From: Clostridiaceae bacterium
Lineage (GTDB): Bacteria; Bacillota; Clostridia; UBA1212; DUPL01
Length of the DNA stretch: 13,444 nt
Reading direction: 5' to 3'
Assembly: GCA_012522035.1 (NCBI GenBank)
Contig: JAAYLF010000133.1
Location: 1-13,444 of the forward strand
A program made the position numbers and the translations under genes. The notes under the pieces are model-generated. The model searched no databases and was not told the origin of the DNA. It saw only the letters and a list, made by a program, of their open reading frames with translations. This document shows positions 1 through 8,106 of this stretch, one piece after another (positions within the stretch are counted from its first letter, which is position 1; every line of letters begins with the position of its first letter).

Positions 1-2895
1 ATGACAGATTGGAGCATTGACGTGGAAAGGATGATAGTTTTGCTGGCAACATTGCTGGTACTTGTTTTGACCGGATGTATAAATAAAAAGGAAGCTGACA
101 GGCCGCTGCTTATAACCCTGCATGAATTTGAGGCTGATTCAAATGGTGTGAAGCTTGAATTTCACTATGCAGCCAAAGACGATGGGCAAGTACTGTTCTA
201 TCTTGAATATGAAGGAGAAGAACATGTTCAGGAAGGAAACGGGGAAGGTTTTTACTCCTTTAATATTAAGGAGGATAATCTGGAGAGCAATACAAACTTC
301 AAGCTGGGCGTTAAAGACAAGAAAAAAGGCAGAACCATGGATGAAATGGTAATTCAGATAAAGGATTACCTTGTCCAGCTAAATGAAAGAACTGTCAAAT
401 GTGTTGTTGCACAAATGACCGATGAGGAAAAGGCAAATCTTGTTATTGGATATTATGCATTGCCGGACGATGCAGACTATGTTGAAGGGGTTTCGGGCTT
501 TACATACCCTATGGAGAAATACGGTATTTCATCTCTTGTGTTTTCCGACGGTCCTGCAGGAGTAAGAAATCCCAAAGGCTCTGTTAGCTACCCATCAGGC
601 ACTAATCTTGCCCAGACCTGGGATATAAATCTGGTAAAGGAAATTGGAAAAGCTCTGGGCAAGGATGCAAGAAATCTGAAGGTGGATATACTGCTAGGTC
701 CCGGAATGAATATTCACAGAAATCCTCTTAACGGCAGAAACTTCGAATACTTTTCCGAGGATCCTTTTTTAACAGGAAAAATTGCAGCAGCGTACACCAA
801 GGGTGTCCAGTCGATAGGTGTTGGAGTGTCGCTAAAGCACTTTGCCGCAAACAATCAAGAAACCAGCAGAGGCACGTCAAGTTCCGAAGTAACTGAAAGA
901 GCACTGCGTGAAATATATTTAAGGGGCTTTGAAATAGCCGTCAAGGAAAGCTCTCCTTGGACTATAATGTCTTCCTACAACAAGATAAACGGCAGGTATG
1001 CCAGCGTGAACGGGGACCTGTTAACAGGAATTCTGAGAGAGGAGTGGGGCTTTAAAGGGCTTGTTATGTCTGACTGGGGTTCTCAAGGAGCGGCTGATGA
1101 AAAGGTTAAAGCTCAGAATGATTTGTACATGCCTGGAGATCTGAATCATGTTAGTACGGTACTTAACGCGCTGAGAAATGGAAAGCTTGCACAGGAGGAG
1201 ATTGACAGGTGCTGTGAAAACATACTGTCCATTGTCGCAAAGAAGAGCGAAAAAACCTTTCAGTCGGATTATAAGGCCAATGCTGTATTATCGAGAAAGG
1301 CAGCGGCTGAGAGTGTTGTAATTCTAAAAAATGATTCAGTATTGCCCCTTGCCAAATGTGAAATTGCCTTGTTTGGCAATGGTCAAAAATACACTGTTTA
1401 CACAGGGGACGGTTCCGGTTTTGTACATGCTCCATACAACATAAACATACAGGAGGGGCTCAGCAATTCTGAATACTTTACTCTTAATATTGACATAATG
1501 TCGAAATACGCCACATGCAGGCCTGCTCCGAAGCCCAAAGGGGAGGAATTGTATGACGGAACAACAGTAGTGCTTGATGATGAGACAATTAAAAAAGCGA
1601 CTAAGGATTCGGATGTGGCTGTATTTGTAATATCCCGCACAACTACCGAGGGAACTGACCACAGAAATCTAAAAGGAGATTTTCATCTCAGTGATAGAGA
1701 ACGGGAAATGCTTGAAAAGGTGTCGAAGGCTTTTCGAAACCAGGGAAAGAAAATGGTTGTTCTTCTTAATACGGGAAACCCTATCGAGGTAGTTTCCTGG
1801 ATTGATCTTGCCGATGCAGTGTTGTACATGGGGTATCTTGGTCTTGAAACGGGGAATGCCATTTGCGACGTATTGTCTGGTAAAGTAAATCCCTCAGGCA
1901 GACTGGTCTCAACCTGGCCAAGCAAATACGAAGATGTGCCTTCATCATACCACTTCCCAGGCAATGCGGCTACCTCCTTATACTTTGAGGATATTTACGT
2001 TGGATACAGGTTCTATGAAACCTTTGATATAGAGCCTGCTTTTGAGTTTGGCTATGGCTTGTCCTACACCAGTTTTGAATATTCCAATTTTAAAATGACG
2101 GACAAAGGAGATAGGATTGAATTCAAGATAACTGTTAGGAATACTGGTAAAAGGGCAGGCAGGGATGTAGTCCAGATATATGTGACAAAACCTGGTTCTA
2201 TTCAGGAACAGCCAAAGTATGAACTTGTTGCTTTTGCCAAAACAGGCAATCTGAAGCCTGGGAAAAAGGAAACCCTTACCCTGGTTGTAAAAAAAGAAGA
2301 TCTAAAGACTTATGTATCAGATACTTCCAGGTGGATGGTGGAAGGCGGCAAGTATGCATTTTCCATAGGATCTTCTGTAAAGAAGATTCACAAGACATTT
2401 GAAACTGAACTGGAAGAGAAGGTAATTCAGGATGTGGAAAACAGATGCGTTCCTGTAAATGATCTTGATGTATTGAATCAAAAGGATGGATTACCTTCTT
2501 TTAAAAGAAGTGTCAATGTTGCTCTTAACAAAAAAGCAACCTGCAATGTGTATGAAGGAGATTTGCGTGCACAGAATGCGGTGGATGGTTCTTATGCCAC
2601 AAGATGGAGCGGGCTGGCACCATCAAATGACAGCATGAACTGGCTGGAAGTAGATCTGGAGTCAGTATATGATGTGGAGAATATAATAATATTCTGGGAA
2701 GCTTGCAATGTTTTTTACAGGGTGGAAACCTCTGTTGACGGTACCAATTGGACAATGATTTTGGAAAAGAACACAAATCCTTCTCTTTATGATGATATAA
2801 AGGTGGAAAGAGAGGTTAGATATATTAGGGTTAGTGGTGAGAAGAATGGTTGGTTCAGTATATATGAGCTTGAAGCTTTTGAAAAGACAAAGTGA
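1..2895 (+). CDS. Family GH3 glycoside hydrolase lipoprotein with C-terminal F5/8 type C (CBM32-like) domain
   Basis: Probable exo-acting beta-glycosidase (beta-glucosidase/xylosidase class) anchored outside the membrane. Residues 11-26 form a short hydrophobic signal ending in a lipobox (LTGC, C26). Residues about 33-122 look like a beta-sandwich linker domain. The GH3 N-terminal barrel covers about 139-410, with the substrate-binding KH pair at K279-H280 and the nucleophile Asp in VMSDWG at D358. The GH3 C-terminal domain covers about 435-695, and E550 (in TEGTDHR) is a candidate acid/base. A fibronectin-III-like domain lies near 720-790, and an F5/8 type C/CBM32-like domain at about 838-961 (NxAVDGxxxTRWS and SVDGxxW patterns). 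At 964 aa it is longer than simple GH3 enzymes because of the added domains. The true start may be GTG at 22 (GGAG at 11-14, 7-nt spacing) or ATG at 31, which give a more typical lipoprotein signal. The window begins exactly at the first ATG, so upstream context is unseen. The substrate cannot be told from sequence. Confidence 0.9.
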   Translation: MTDWSIDVERMIVLLATLLVLVLTGCINKKEADRPLLITLHEFEADSNGVKLEFHYAAKDDGQVLFYLEYEGEEHVQEGNGEGFYSFNIKEDNLESNTNFKLGVKDKKKGRTMDEMVIQIKDYLVQLNERTVKCVVAQMTDEEKANLVIGYYALPDDADYVEGVSGFTYPMEKYGISSLVFSDGPAGVRNPKGSVSYPSGTNLAQTWDINLVKEIGKALGKDARNLKVDILLGPGMNIHRNPLNGRNFEYFSEDPFLTGKIAAAYTKGVQSIGVGVSLKHFAANNQETSRGTSSSEVTERALREIYLRGFEIAVKESSPWTIMSSYNKINGRYASVNGDLLTGILREEWGFKGLVMSDWGSQGAADEKVKAQNDLYMPGDLNHVSTVLNALRNGKLAQEEIDRCCENILSIVAKKSEKTFQSDYKANAVLSRKAAAESVVILKNDSVLPLAKCEIALFGNGQKYTVYTGDGSGFVHAPYNINIQEGLSNSEYFTLNIDIMSKYATCRPAPKPKGEELYDGTTVVLDDETIKKATKDSDVAVFVISRTTTEGTDHRNLKGDFHLSDREREMLEKVSKAFRNQGKKMVVLLNTGNPIEVVSWIDLADAVLYMGYLGLETGNAICDVLSGKVNPSGRLVSTWPSKYEDVPSSYHFPGNAATSLYFEDIYVGYRFYETFDIEPAFEFGYGLSYTSFEYSNFKMTDKGDRIEFKITVRNTGKRAGRDVVQIYVTKPGSIQEQPKYELVAFAKTGNLKPGKKETLTLVVKKEDLKTYVSDTSRWMVEGGKYAFSIGSSVKKIHKTFETELEEKVIQDVENRCVPVNDLDVLNQKDGLPSFKRSVNVALNKKATCNVYEGDLRAQNAVDGSYATRWSGLAPSNDSMNWLEVDLESVYDVENIIIFWEACNVFYRVETSVDGTNWTMILEKNTNPSLYDDIKVEREVRYIRVSGEKNGWFSIYELEAFEKTK

Positions 2896-2903
2896 GGTTT
2901 AAC

Positions 2904-2938
2904 CATAAGGGGTAAAAAATAAGGGTTTACCCCTTATG
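2904..2938 (+). terminator. Hairpin after the GH3 gene, probable terminator
   Basis: A perfect 13-bp inverted repeat (2904-2916 with 2926-2938, 9-nt loop) starts 8 nt after the GH3 stop codon. It contains a GGGG/CCCC core but is not followed by a clear T tract. It may therefore be a weak or bidirectional terminator, or an mRNA 3' stabilising structure. Confidence 0.5.
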
Positions 2939-2962
2939 ATAACCCAATTCAAAAATTATTAG

Positions 2963-2992
2963 TTGACACAGCTTGTTTATATGATATATAAT
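2963..2992 (+). promoter_or_regulatory. Sigma-A promoter of rpsU
   Basis: Exact TTGACA at 2963-2968 and exact TATAAT at 2987-2992, with an 18-nt spacer. Transcription would start near 2999, giving a leader of roughly 92 nt before the rpsU start. A match of this quality fits a highly expressed ribosomal protein gene. Confidence 0.8.
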
Positions 2993-3091
2993 GCTGTATG
3001 TGACACATTCTTTTTGATAAGGCTTAAGTGAATCGTCGGATTGAAAGGGGAATTGTGTCTTATACCGCAACCGTGGAGGGGAGGGGATGTC

Positions 3092-3265
3092 ATGCCCGAA
3101 GTTAGAGTTAAGGAAAACGAGTCGTTAGATAGTGCTTTGAAGCGTTTCAAAAGATACTGTGCAAGAGACGGTGTTCTCGCTGAATATCGTAAGAGGGAAC
3201 ATTACGAAAAGCCCAGTGTAAGAAGAAAAAAGAAAGCTGAAGCTGCAAGGAAACGCAAATATTAA
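3092..3265 (+). CDS. rpsU: 30S ribosomal protein S21
   Basis: Small basic protein of the 30S subunit involved in translation initiation. The product is 57 residues, the usual S21 length. It has the typical N-terminus (MPEVRVKENE), the central ALKRFKRYCARDGVL segment and a Lys/Arg-rich tail ending RKRKY. The ATG at 3092 is chosen over an in-frame upstream TTG at 3041 because S21 proteins begin at this point and a strong purine-rich ribosome binding site (GGAGG, 3075-3079, followed by GAGGGG) precedes it. The gene stands alone between its own promoter and terminator; the yqeY gene that often follows rpsU in Firmicutes is absent here. Confidence 0.96.
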   Translation: MPEVRVKENESLDSALKRFKRYCARDGVLAEYRKREHYEKPSVRRKKKAEAARKRKY

Positions 3266-3307
3266 TAATTGTTTCTTTTCCAAAGCGGTTATAGTACAAA
3301 AACTAAC

Positions 3308-3340
3308 AAAGACCTTCTGTTGCGAGGTCTTTTTGTTTTA
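3308..3340 (+). terminator. Rho-independent terminator of rpsU
   Basis: Stem AAAGACCT (3308-3315) pairs with AGGTCTTT (3325-3332) around a 9-nt loop and is followed by a T-rich run to 3339. It lies between rpsU and recJ. No consensus promoter is visible between it and recJ, so recJ may depend partly on read-through. Confidence 0.85.
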
Positions 3341-3364
3341 TATTGCAATACAAGGAGAAATTAG

Positions 3365-5209
3365 ATGTTTGAAAAAAGCTGGAGATTCCGCAGTCGATGC
3401 ATGAGTGAAGAAGACACAAGTTTTTTATCAAGAAAATTCAATGTGCCTGAATACATAATTGACATATTAAGCAAACGGGGCGTTTGCAGCGAGGAGGATA
3501 TCGAAAGCTTTCTAAATCCTCAATTAGACAGGTTGACGGATCCATTGATGCTGAAAGACATGGATGCAGCAGTGGAGAGAATTCTCCACAGCAGCGACAT
3601 TGGAGAAAAAGTCACGATATATGGAGATTATGATGCGGATGGCATAACATCCACAAGTATTTTGTATCATTTTCTTACATGTTTTCTGGATATTGACGTT
3701 GATTTTTACATCCCCGACAGATTGTCGGAAGGCTATGGCATGAGTATTGAGGCAATCGATTACATAAGTTTAAGAGGAACAAGCTTGATAATAACTGTCG
3801 ATTGCGGCATAAGGAATCATGAAGAAATTGAGTATGCCAAGAGCAAGGGGATAGATGTAATTGTTACAGACCACCATCAGTGTGGTGAAACAATTCCGGA
3901 TTGCGTTGCATGTGTAAATCCCACAAGGCCTGATTGTCCGTTTCCTTACAAGAACCTGGCAGGAGTAGGAGTTGCTTTCAAACTCATATCCGCACTAGGT
4001 TTTGCCATTGGTCTTGACAAGGAAATATATGAATACATGCCCATTGTTGCGATTGGTACAATTGGAGATGCAGTTCCTTTAACAGGTGAAAATCGTATTT
4101 ATGTAAAAAACGGGCTTGAGATGTTGGAAAGAGGCGTCTGGATTGGCCTTTCAAAACTAATTGAACTTTCCAATGGCAAAAATGGTGTCAATCTTACAGC
4201 AACGTACATAGCATTTAATGTGGTGCCGAAAATCAATGCAGCAGGCAGGATGGGTGAAGCTTCAAGAGCTGTCTATCTTCTTCTCGCTGACGATGAAGAT
4301 GTGGCAGGAAGTTATGCCATGGAACTTGTCAGCGAGAATGCAAGGAGGCAGGAGTTGGAGGCAAAGACACTGCAGGAAGTCCTGTTGCCTGAGAATCTAA
4401 AGACAAAGGACGAAGATTCTATTGTCATCTCCGTGGGCAAAAACTGGCATCACGGCGTTATTGGCATAGTAGCTGCAAGACTTATGGAAAGGTTCAACAA
4501 GCCGGCAATAGTGCTTGCTTATGAAGAAAATTCAGATAATCTGGTCAGGGGCTCTGCAAGAAGTGTGGAAGGGTTCAACCTATACAAAGGACTTTCATTG
4601 GCTGAAGATTTTCTGATTAAGTTTGGCGGACACGAGATGGCAGCAGGCCTTACTATGGATGTTGCAAACATACCAAAAGTGATTGAGATATTGAATGAGT
4701 ATGCAGAAAAGGAAGCTGAAGAAAGTATCAGGATTCCGTACCTTGAAATAGATGGAGTTGTCGGGCATGAGGATTTGACTCTGGAAAACGCAAGACTTCT
4801 AAAAATTCTTGAACCCTACGGTCAGGGAAACGAAGTTCCTGTATTATGTGCAGCAAATTTGAAGGTTGTTTCCTGCTCCAAAATCGGGAATGATAGACAC
4901 TTGAGAATTAATTTCCAGACGGAGAACGGAAACATTGTTCAAGGAGTTGCATTCAGCAAAGGACCCTTCTGCTCGATTATAAGCAGTCTTGAGTGTGTTT
5001 CAGTTGCTTTCCGTATGGAGGTTAACAGTTACAACAACACCGAAAGTCTTTCTCTGATTGTTGAAGATGTTCACGACTGCGGACTAAATATTGAAAAATC
5101 AACAGAAAACAGGTATAATAACGATTATTGTATAAGCAACAGTTTTACACTTACAAGACGTGATATGCTGCTGTTTTACAAGGTACTTAAGAGTCTTTAC
5201 AAAGACTGA
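3365..5209 (+). CDS. recJ: Single-stranded-DNA-specific 5'-3' exonuclease RecJ, C-terminally truncated by in-frame TGA
   Basis: DHH/DHHA1-family exonuclease that degrades 5' single-stranded DNA in recombination and repair. It has motif I GDYDADG at residues 87-93, VDCG with D146, the DHH triad D169-H170-H171, and the DHHA1 motif GGHEMAAG at 421-428, followed by an OB-fold-like region at about 455-570. All expected metal-binding motifs are present, so the catalytic core should be intact. The ATG at 3365 follows AAGGAG (3352-3357) at 7 nt. The frame stops at TGA 5207-5209 after 614 residues, inside the C-terminal helical region typical of clostridial and bacillar RecJ. The same frame then stays open for 68 codons that look like the rest of RecJ (see 5210-5416). 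The core may still work without the tail. A point mutation, a sequencing error or read-through would all explain this. Confidence 0.93.
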   Translation: MFEKSWRFRSRCMSEEDTSFLSRKFNVPEYIIDILSKRGVCSEEDIESFLNPQLDRLTDPLMLKDMDAAVERILHSSDIGEKVTIYGDYDADGITSTSILYHFLTCFLDIDVDFYIPDRLSEGYGMSIEAIDYISLRGTSLIITVDCGIRNHEEIEYAKSKGIDVIVTDHHQCGETIPDCVACVNPTRPDCPFPYKNLAGVGVAFKLISALGFAIGLDKEIYEYMPIVAIGTIGDAVPLTGENRIYVKNGLEMLERGVWIGLSKLIELSNGKNGVNLTATYIAFNVVPKINAAGRMGEASRAVYLLLADDEDVAGSYAMELVSENARRQELEAKTLQEVLLPENLKTKDEDSIVISVGKNWHHGVIGIVAARLMERFNKPAIVLAYEENSDNLVRGSARSVEGFNLYKGLSLAEDFLIKFGGHEMAAGLTMDVANIPKVIEILNEYAEKEAEESIRIPYLEIDGVVGHEDLTLENARLLKILEPYGQGNEVPVLCAANLKVVSCSKIGNDRHLRINFQTENGNIVQGVAFSKGPFCSIISSLECVSVAFRMEVNSYNNTESLSLIVEDVHDCGLNIEKSTENRYNNDYCISNSFTLTRRDMLLFYKVLKSLYKD

Positions 5210-5416
5210 TTCAGATTTTATTATTTATACAACATTAGACGGATTTTACAAAGCGAAGGATTCAACTGGTACAAATTAAGAAAAGCTCTGGATGTATTTA
5301 TGGAGTTGGATTTGGTTAGAAGAGACACTAAAGAGATTTATACCTTGAATTTGAATGTGGAAAAGGTAGAGCTGGATTCATCCCATTTATACAAGGCATT
5401 AAATGGTGAAAGTTAA
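5210..5416 (+). pseudogene. In-frame continuation of recJ: separated RecJ C-terminal domain
   Basis: Directly after the recJ TGA the same frame reads 68 sense codons to TAA 5414-5416. The product starts FRFYYLYNIRRILQSEGFNW, continues with a helix-turn pattern (KLRKALDVFMELDLVRR) and ends VELDSSHLYKALNGES. The features 'K-L-x5-DVFxELxL' and 'K/E-V-x-L-x-S-x-L-Y' match what I know of the ends of Firmicutes RecJ proteins. The only internal ATG (5300) lacks a ribosome binding site, so independent translation is unlikely. The undamaged protein would be about 683 residues. It occupies most of the 240-nt gap between recJ and rel. Confidence 0.75.
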
Positions 5417-5449
5417 AAAATATTAAAAAGTAGCAGAGGAGGTAGAGCA

Positions 5450-7630
5450 GTGAACGATAATGCAAAGTTGGAACAGTTGAAAAGTATAATATTGTCATAC
5501 AATCCTGGAGCAGACATTGCCTTGCTTGAAAAGGCTCACAAGTTTGCTGCAGAAAGACATGCTGCTCAAAAGAGAAAATCAGGCGAAGCATTTATCGTTC
5601 ATCCGGAATCAGTAGCTATTATGCTGGCTGAAATGGAAATGGATTTGCCTACCATAATTGCGGGAATGCTGCATGATGTGATAGAAGACACCTCCACAAC
5701 TTTTGAGGAAGTTGAGAATGAGTTTGGCCATGAAATTGCGTATCTGGTGGACGGTGTAACGAAACTTAAAAGAATACCTACCTCCACAAAAGAAGAGCTT
5801 CAGGCTGAAAATCTTCGAAAGATGTTTCTCAAGATGGCGGATGATATCCGGGTTATTCTTATTAAACTGGTCGACCGGCTTCACAACATGAGAACCCTTC
5901 AATATCTGAATACGGATTCACAAATAACAAAGGCAAGGGAGACATTGGAGATATATACACCGATAGCCCACAGACTCGGTATAACAAAGATAAAATGGGA
6001 GCTTGAGGATCTGTGTCTTAAATACCTGGAGCCTGAGACCTATGAAAATTTGCAAAACCAGATAAAGCAGAAAAGAGAAGAGCAGGAAGAATATATCAAG
6101 CTCATTCTTGAGAAGATAAAGGAAAGAACACAAGAGATCAACATAAATGCACATCTTGACGGAAGGCCCAAACACCTGTACAGCATTCACAAGAAAATGG
6201 TACGTCAAGGGAAAACCCTGGATCAGATATATGACCTAATAGCTGTCAGGGTGATTGTTGATACAGTAAAGGAATGCTACATGGTGTTGGGAATAATACA
6301 TGAGCTGTTCAAGCCAATGCCTGGCAGGTTCAAAGACTACATTGCAATGCCCAAACCCAACATGTATCAGTCACTGCATACAACCCTCATCGGTCCTGAC
6401 GGACTTCCTTTCGAGGCGCAGATAAGGACTTGGGAGATGCACAAGGTGGCAGAGATTGGAATTGCCGCCCATTGGAAGTACAAGGGCGGAAAAAGCGATC
6501 CTGAGTTTGAGAACAAGATTGAATGGATAAGAAACCTTCTCAGTTTGCAGAACGATACAAGGGATCCGAGCGACTTTGTGGAAACCTTCAAGATGGACCT
6601 TTTCACAGATGAGGTCTATGTGTTTACGCCAAAAGGTGATGTAATAAGTTTGCCTGCAGGTTCCACCCCTATAGACTTTGCTTATGCCATTCACAGCGCC
6701 ATTGGAAACAGAATGATTGGCGCAAAAGTCAACAGTGAAATAAAGCCTTTGACATACAAACTGAAAACCGGTGAAATTGTCGAGATAATAACCACCAAGG
6801 ATCCAAACCACGGTCCATCAAGGGATTGGCTGAACATAGTAAAGAGTTCAGAAGCGAAAAGCAAGATTCGACAATGGTTCAAGAAGGAAAGAAGAGAAGA
6901 GAATATTGAGCGCGGCAAGTCAATGATAGAAAAAGAGCTCAAAAAACAGGGGTACACCCATGCCCAGCTCTTTAAAACCGAGTGGCTTGAAGCTTTGTTG
7001 AAAAGATACAATATGAACACTCTTGATGACTTGTACAATGTCATTGGATTTGGTGAAATGAGTGCCCAAAAGGTCGTGTCAAGACTCAGGGACGAGTATC
7101 TGAAGACGGTAACCGACAAGGAAGAACTTGCAAAGCAGGAGGCAAAGAAGGAATCCAAAAAGGAAGAGCCAATAAGGTATTCTGAAAATGGCATAATTGT
7201 CAAGGGTATAGAAAACTGCCTTGTAAGGCTTGCAAGATGCTGCAACCCTGTGCCTGGAGACTCCATAGTGGGATACGTAACCCGAGGCAGGGGAGTCAGT
7301 GTGCACAGATCGGACTGCCCGAATGTTGTAACCCTTGCGGAGATGGAAAGCAGGCTGATAGATGTCAGGTGGGCTGACAAGGGCAAGAATAGCTACGTGG
7401 CAGAGATTGAGATTACAGCAGTTGACAGAAGCAAGCTGCTGCTTGAGATTGCCAACATCATTGCAGAAGCCCAGCTTAATATGAAGGCGATAAATGCAAG
7501 AGCCACCAAGGATTATTATGACGTTATTGATATTATGATTGAGATTTCAGACAGAAACCAGCTTGAAAAGCTGATAAACAGGCTTAAGAGCGTGGAAAGT
7601 GTATTAAGTGTAAGCAGGACGGTGAAGTAG
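5450..7630 (+). CDS. relA: Bifunctional (p)ppGpp synthetase/hydrolase, Rel family
   Basis: Makes and degrades the stringent-response alarmones (p)ppGpp at the ribosome and in the cytosol. It is full length at 726 residues. The HD hydrolase domain spans about 25-180 with H51, H75-D76, E79-D80 and D142/N146 all present, so hydrolysis should be active. The synthetase domain spans about 235-345 with D262, E322 and an RFKD loop at 293-296, the RxKD type of bifunctional Rel enzymes. The TGS domain is near 388-450. The zinc-finger region has C597-C598, H619 and C623, and the ACT domain covers about 650-726. The GTG start at 5450 follows a strong AGAGGAGGT (5435-5443). The apt gene that often separates recJ and rel in Firmicutes is missing. 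The TAG stop abuts the dtd start, so the two are translationally coupled. The symbol relA is used for the long Rel/SpoT homologue; rel would be equally correct. Confidence 0.96.
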   Translation: MNDNAKLEQLKSIILSYNPGADIALLEKAHKFAAERHAAQKRKSGEAFIVHPESVAIMLAEMEMDLPTIIAGMLHDVIEDTSTTFEEVENEFGHEIAYLVDGVTKLKRIPTSTKEELQAENLRKMFLKMADDIRVILIKLVDRLHNMRTLQYLNTDSQITKARETLEIYTPIAHRLGITKIKWELEDLCLKYLEPETYENLQNQIKQKREEQEEYIKLILEKIKERTQEININAHLDGRPKHLYSIHKKMVRQGKTLDQIYDLIAVRVIVDTVKECYMVLGIIHELFKPMPGRFKDYIAMPKPNMYQSLHTTLIGPDGLPFEAQIRTWEMHKVAEIGIAAHWKYKGGKSDPEFENKIEWIRNLLSLQNDTRDPSDFVETFKMDLFTDEVYVFTPKGDVISLPAGSTPIDFAYAIHSAIGNRMIGAKVNSEIKPLTYKLKTGEIVEIITTKDPNHGPSRDWLNIVKSSEAKSKIRQWFKKERREENIERGKSMIEKELKKQGYTHAQLFKTEWLEALLKRYNMNTLDDLYNVIGFGEMSAQKVVSRLRDEYLKTVTDKEELAKQEAKKESKKEEPIRYSENGIIVKGIENCLVRLARCCNPVPGDSIVGYVTRGRGVSVHRSDCPNVVTLAEMESRLIDVRWADKGKNSYVAEIEITAVDRSKLLLEIANIIAEAQLNMKAINARATKDYYDVIDIMIEISDRNQLEKLINRLKSVESVLSVSRTVK

Positions 7631-8095
7631 TTGAGAGCGGCAATGCAAAGAGTCACATCCTCCAGCGTGTCAGTTGACGGAGAAGTGGTTGGAAAGATTG
7701 GAAAGGGACTGAATGTGCTGGTAGGTGTGGGCGAAGGCGATACGGAAGCTGATTGTGAATACATGGCCAACAAGATAACAAGCCTTAGAATATTTGACAA
7801 CGAAGAAGGGAAAATGAATCTTTCCCTTCTTGATTTAATGGACAAGAATATTGACGTTGGAATGCTTATTATCTCCCAGTTTACTCTGTACGGAGACTGC
7901 AGGAAAGGTAAAAGGCCGTCATATACAAGGGCGGAAGAGCCCAAAAGGGCAAATTATCTGCATGAGTATTTTGTCAAGCTATGCAAAGACAAAGGAATTC
8001 ATGTGGAGACAGGCATATTCCAGGCAAACATGCAGGTTGAGATCCATAATGACGGACCCGTCACACTGCTATTAGACAGCAGGAAAGAATTCTAA
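7631..8095 (+). CDS. dtd: D-aminoacyl-tRNA deacylase (D-Tyr-tRNA deacylase)
   Basis: Hydrolyses D-amino acids wrongly attached to tRNA, a homodimeric proofreading enzyme in the cytosol. The product is 154 residues, as expected for DTD. It shows the N-terminal MRAAMQRV pattern, the SQFTLYGD motif at 82-89 and the cross-subunit NDGPVTLLLDS motif with the Gly-cisPro pair G142-P143. The start is TTG at 7631, immediately after the rel stop codon. It is preferred over the ATG four codons later because DTD proteins begin MRAxxQRV. The ribosome binding site is weak, which fits coupling to rel translation. Next to rel is the usual position of this gene in Firmicutes. Confidence 0.95.
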   Translation: MRAAMQRVTSSSVSVDGEVVGKIGKGLNVLVGVGEGDTEADCEYMANKITSLRIFDNEEGKMNLSLLDLMDKNIDVGMLIISQFTLYGDCRKGKRPSYTRAEEPKRANYLHEYFVKLCKDKGIHVETGIFQANMQVEIHNDGPVTLLLDSRKEF

Positions 8096-8106
8096 CGGAG
8101 GTAACA

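Noticed and set aside
3041..3091. Upstream TTG start extending rpsU by 17 codons
   Set aside because: The extra residues do not match S21, and the strong ribosome binding site sits before the ATG at 3092.
3269..3295. Possible recJ promoter (TTGTTT and TATAGT)
   Set aside because: The spacing is only 15 nt and the -35 match is poor. The boxes also lie upstream of the rpsU terminator, so a transcript from here would have to pass it.
5207..5260. The recJ TGA read as selenocysteine
   Set aside because: No stable hairpin of the bacterial SECIS kind follows the TGA; the next 30 nt are AT-rich and unstructured. RecJ is not a selenoprotein family.
6691..7386. 231-codon open frame on the minus strand inside rel
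   Set aside because: It is fully contained in a well-conserved gene on the other strand, has no recognisable domain or ribosome binding site, and its composition mirrors the antisense of rel.
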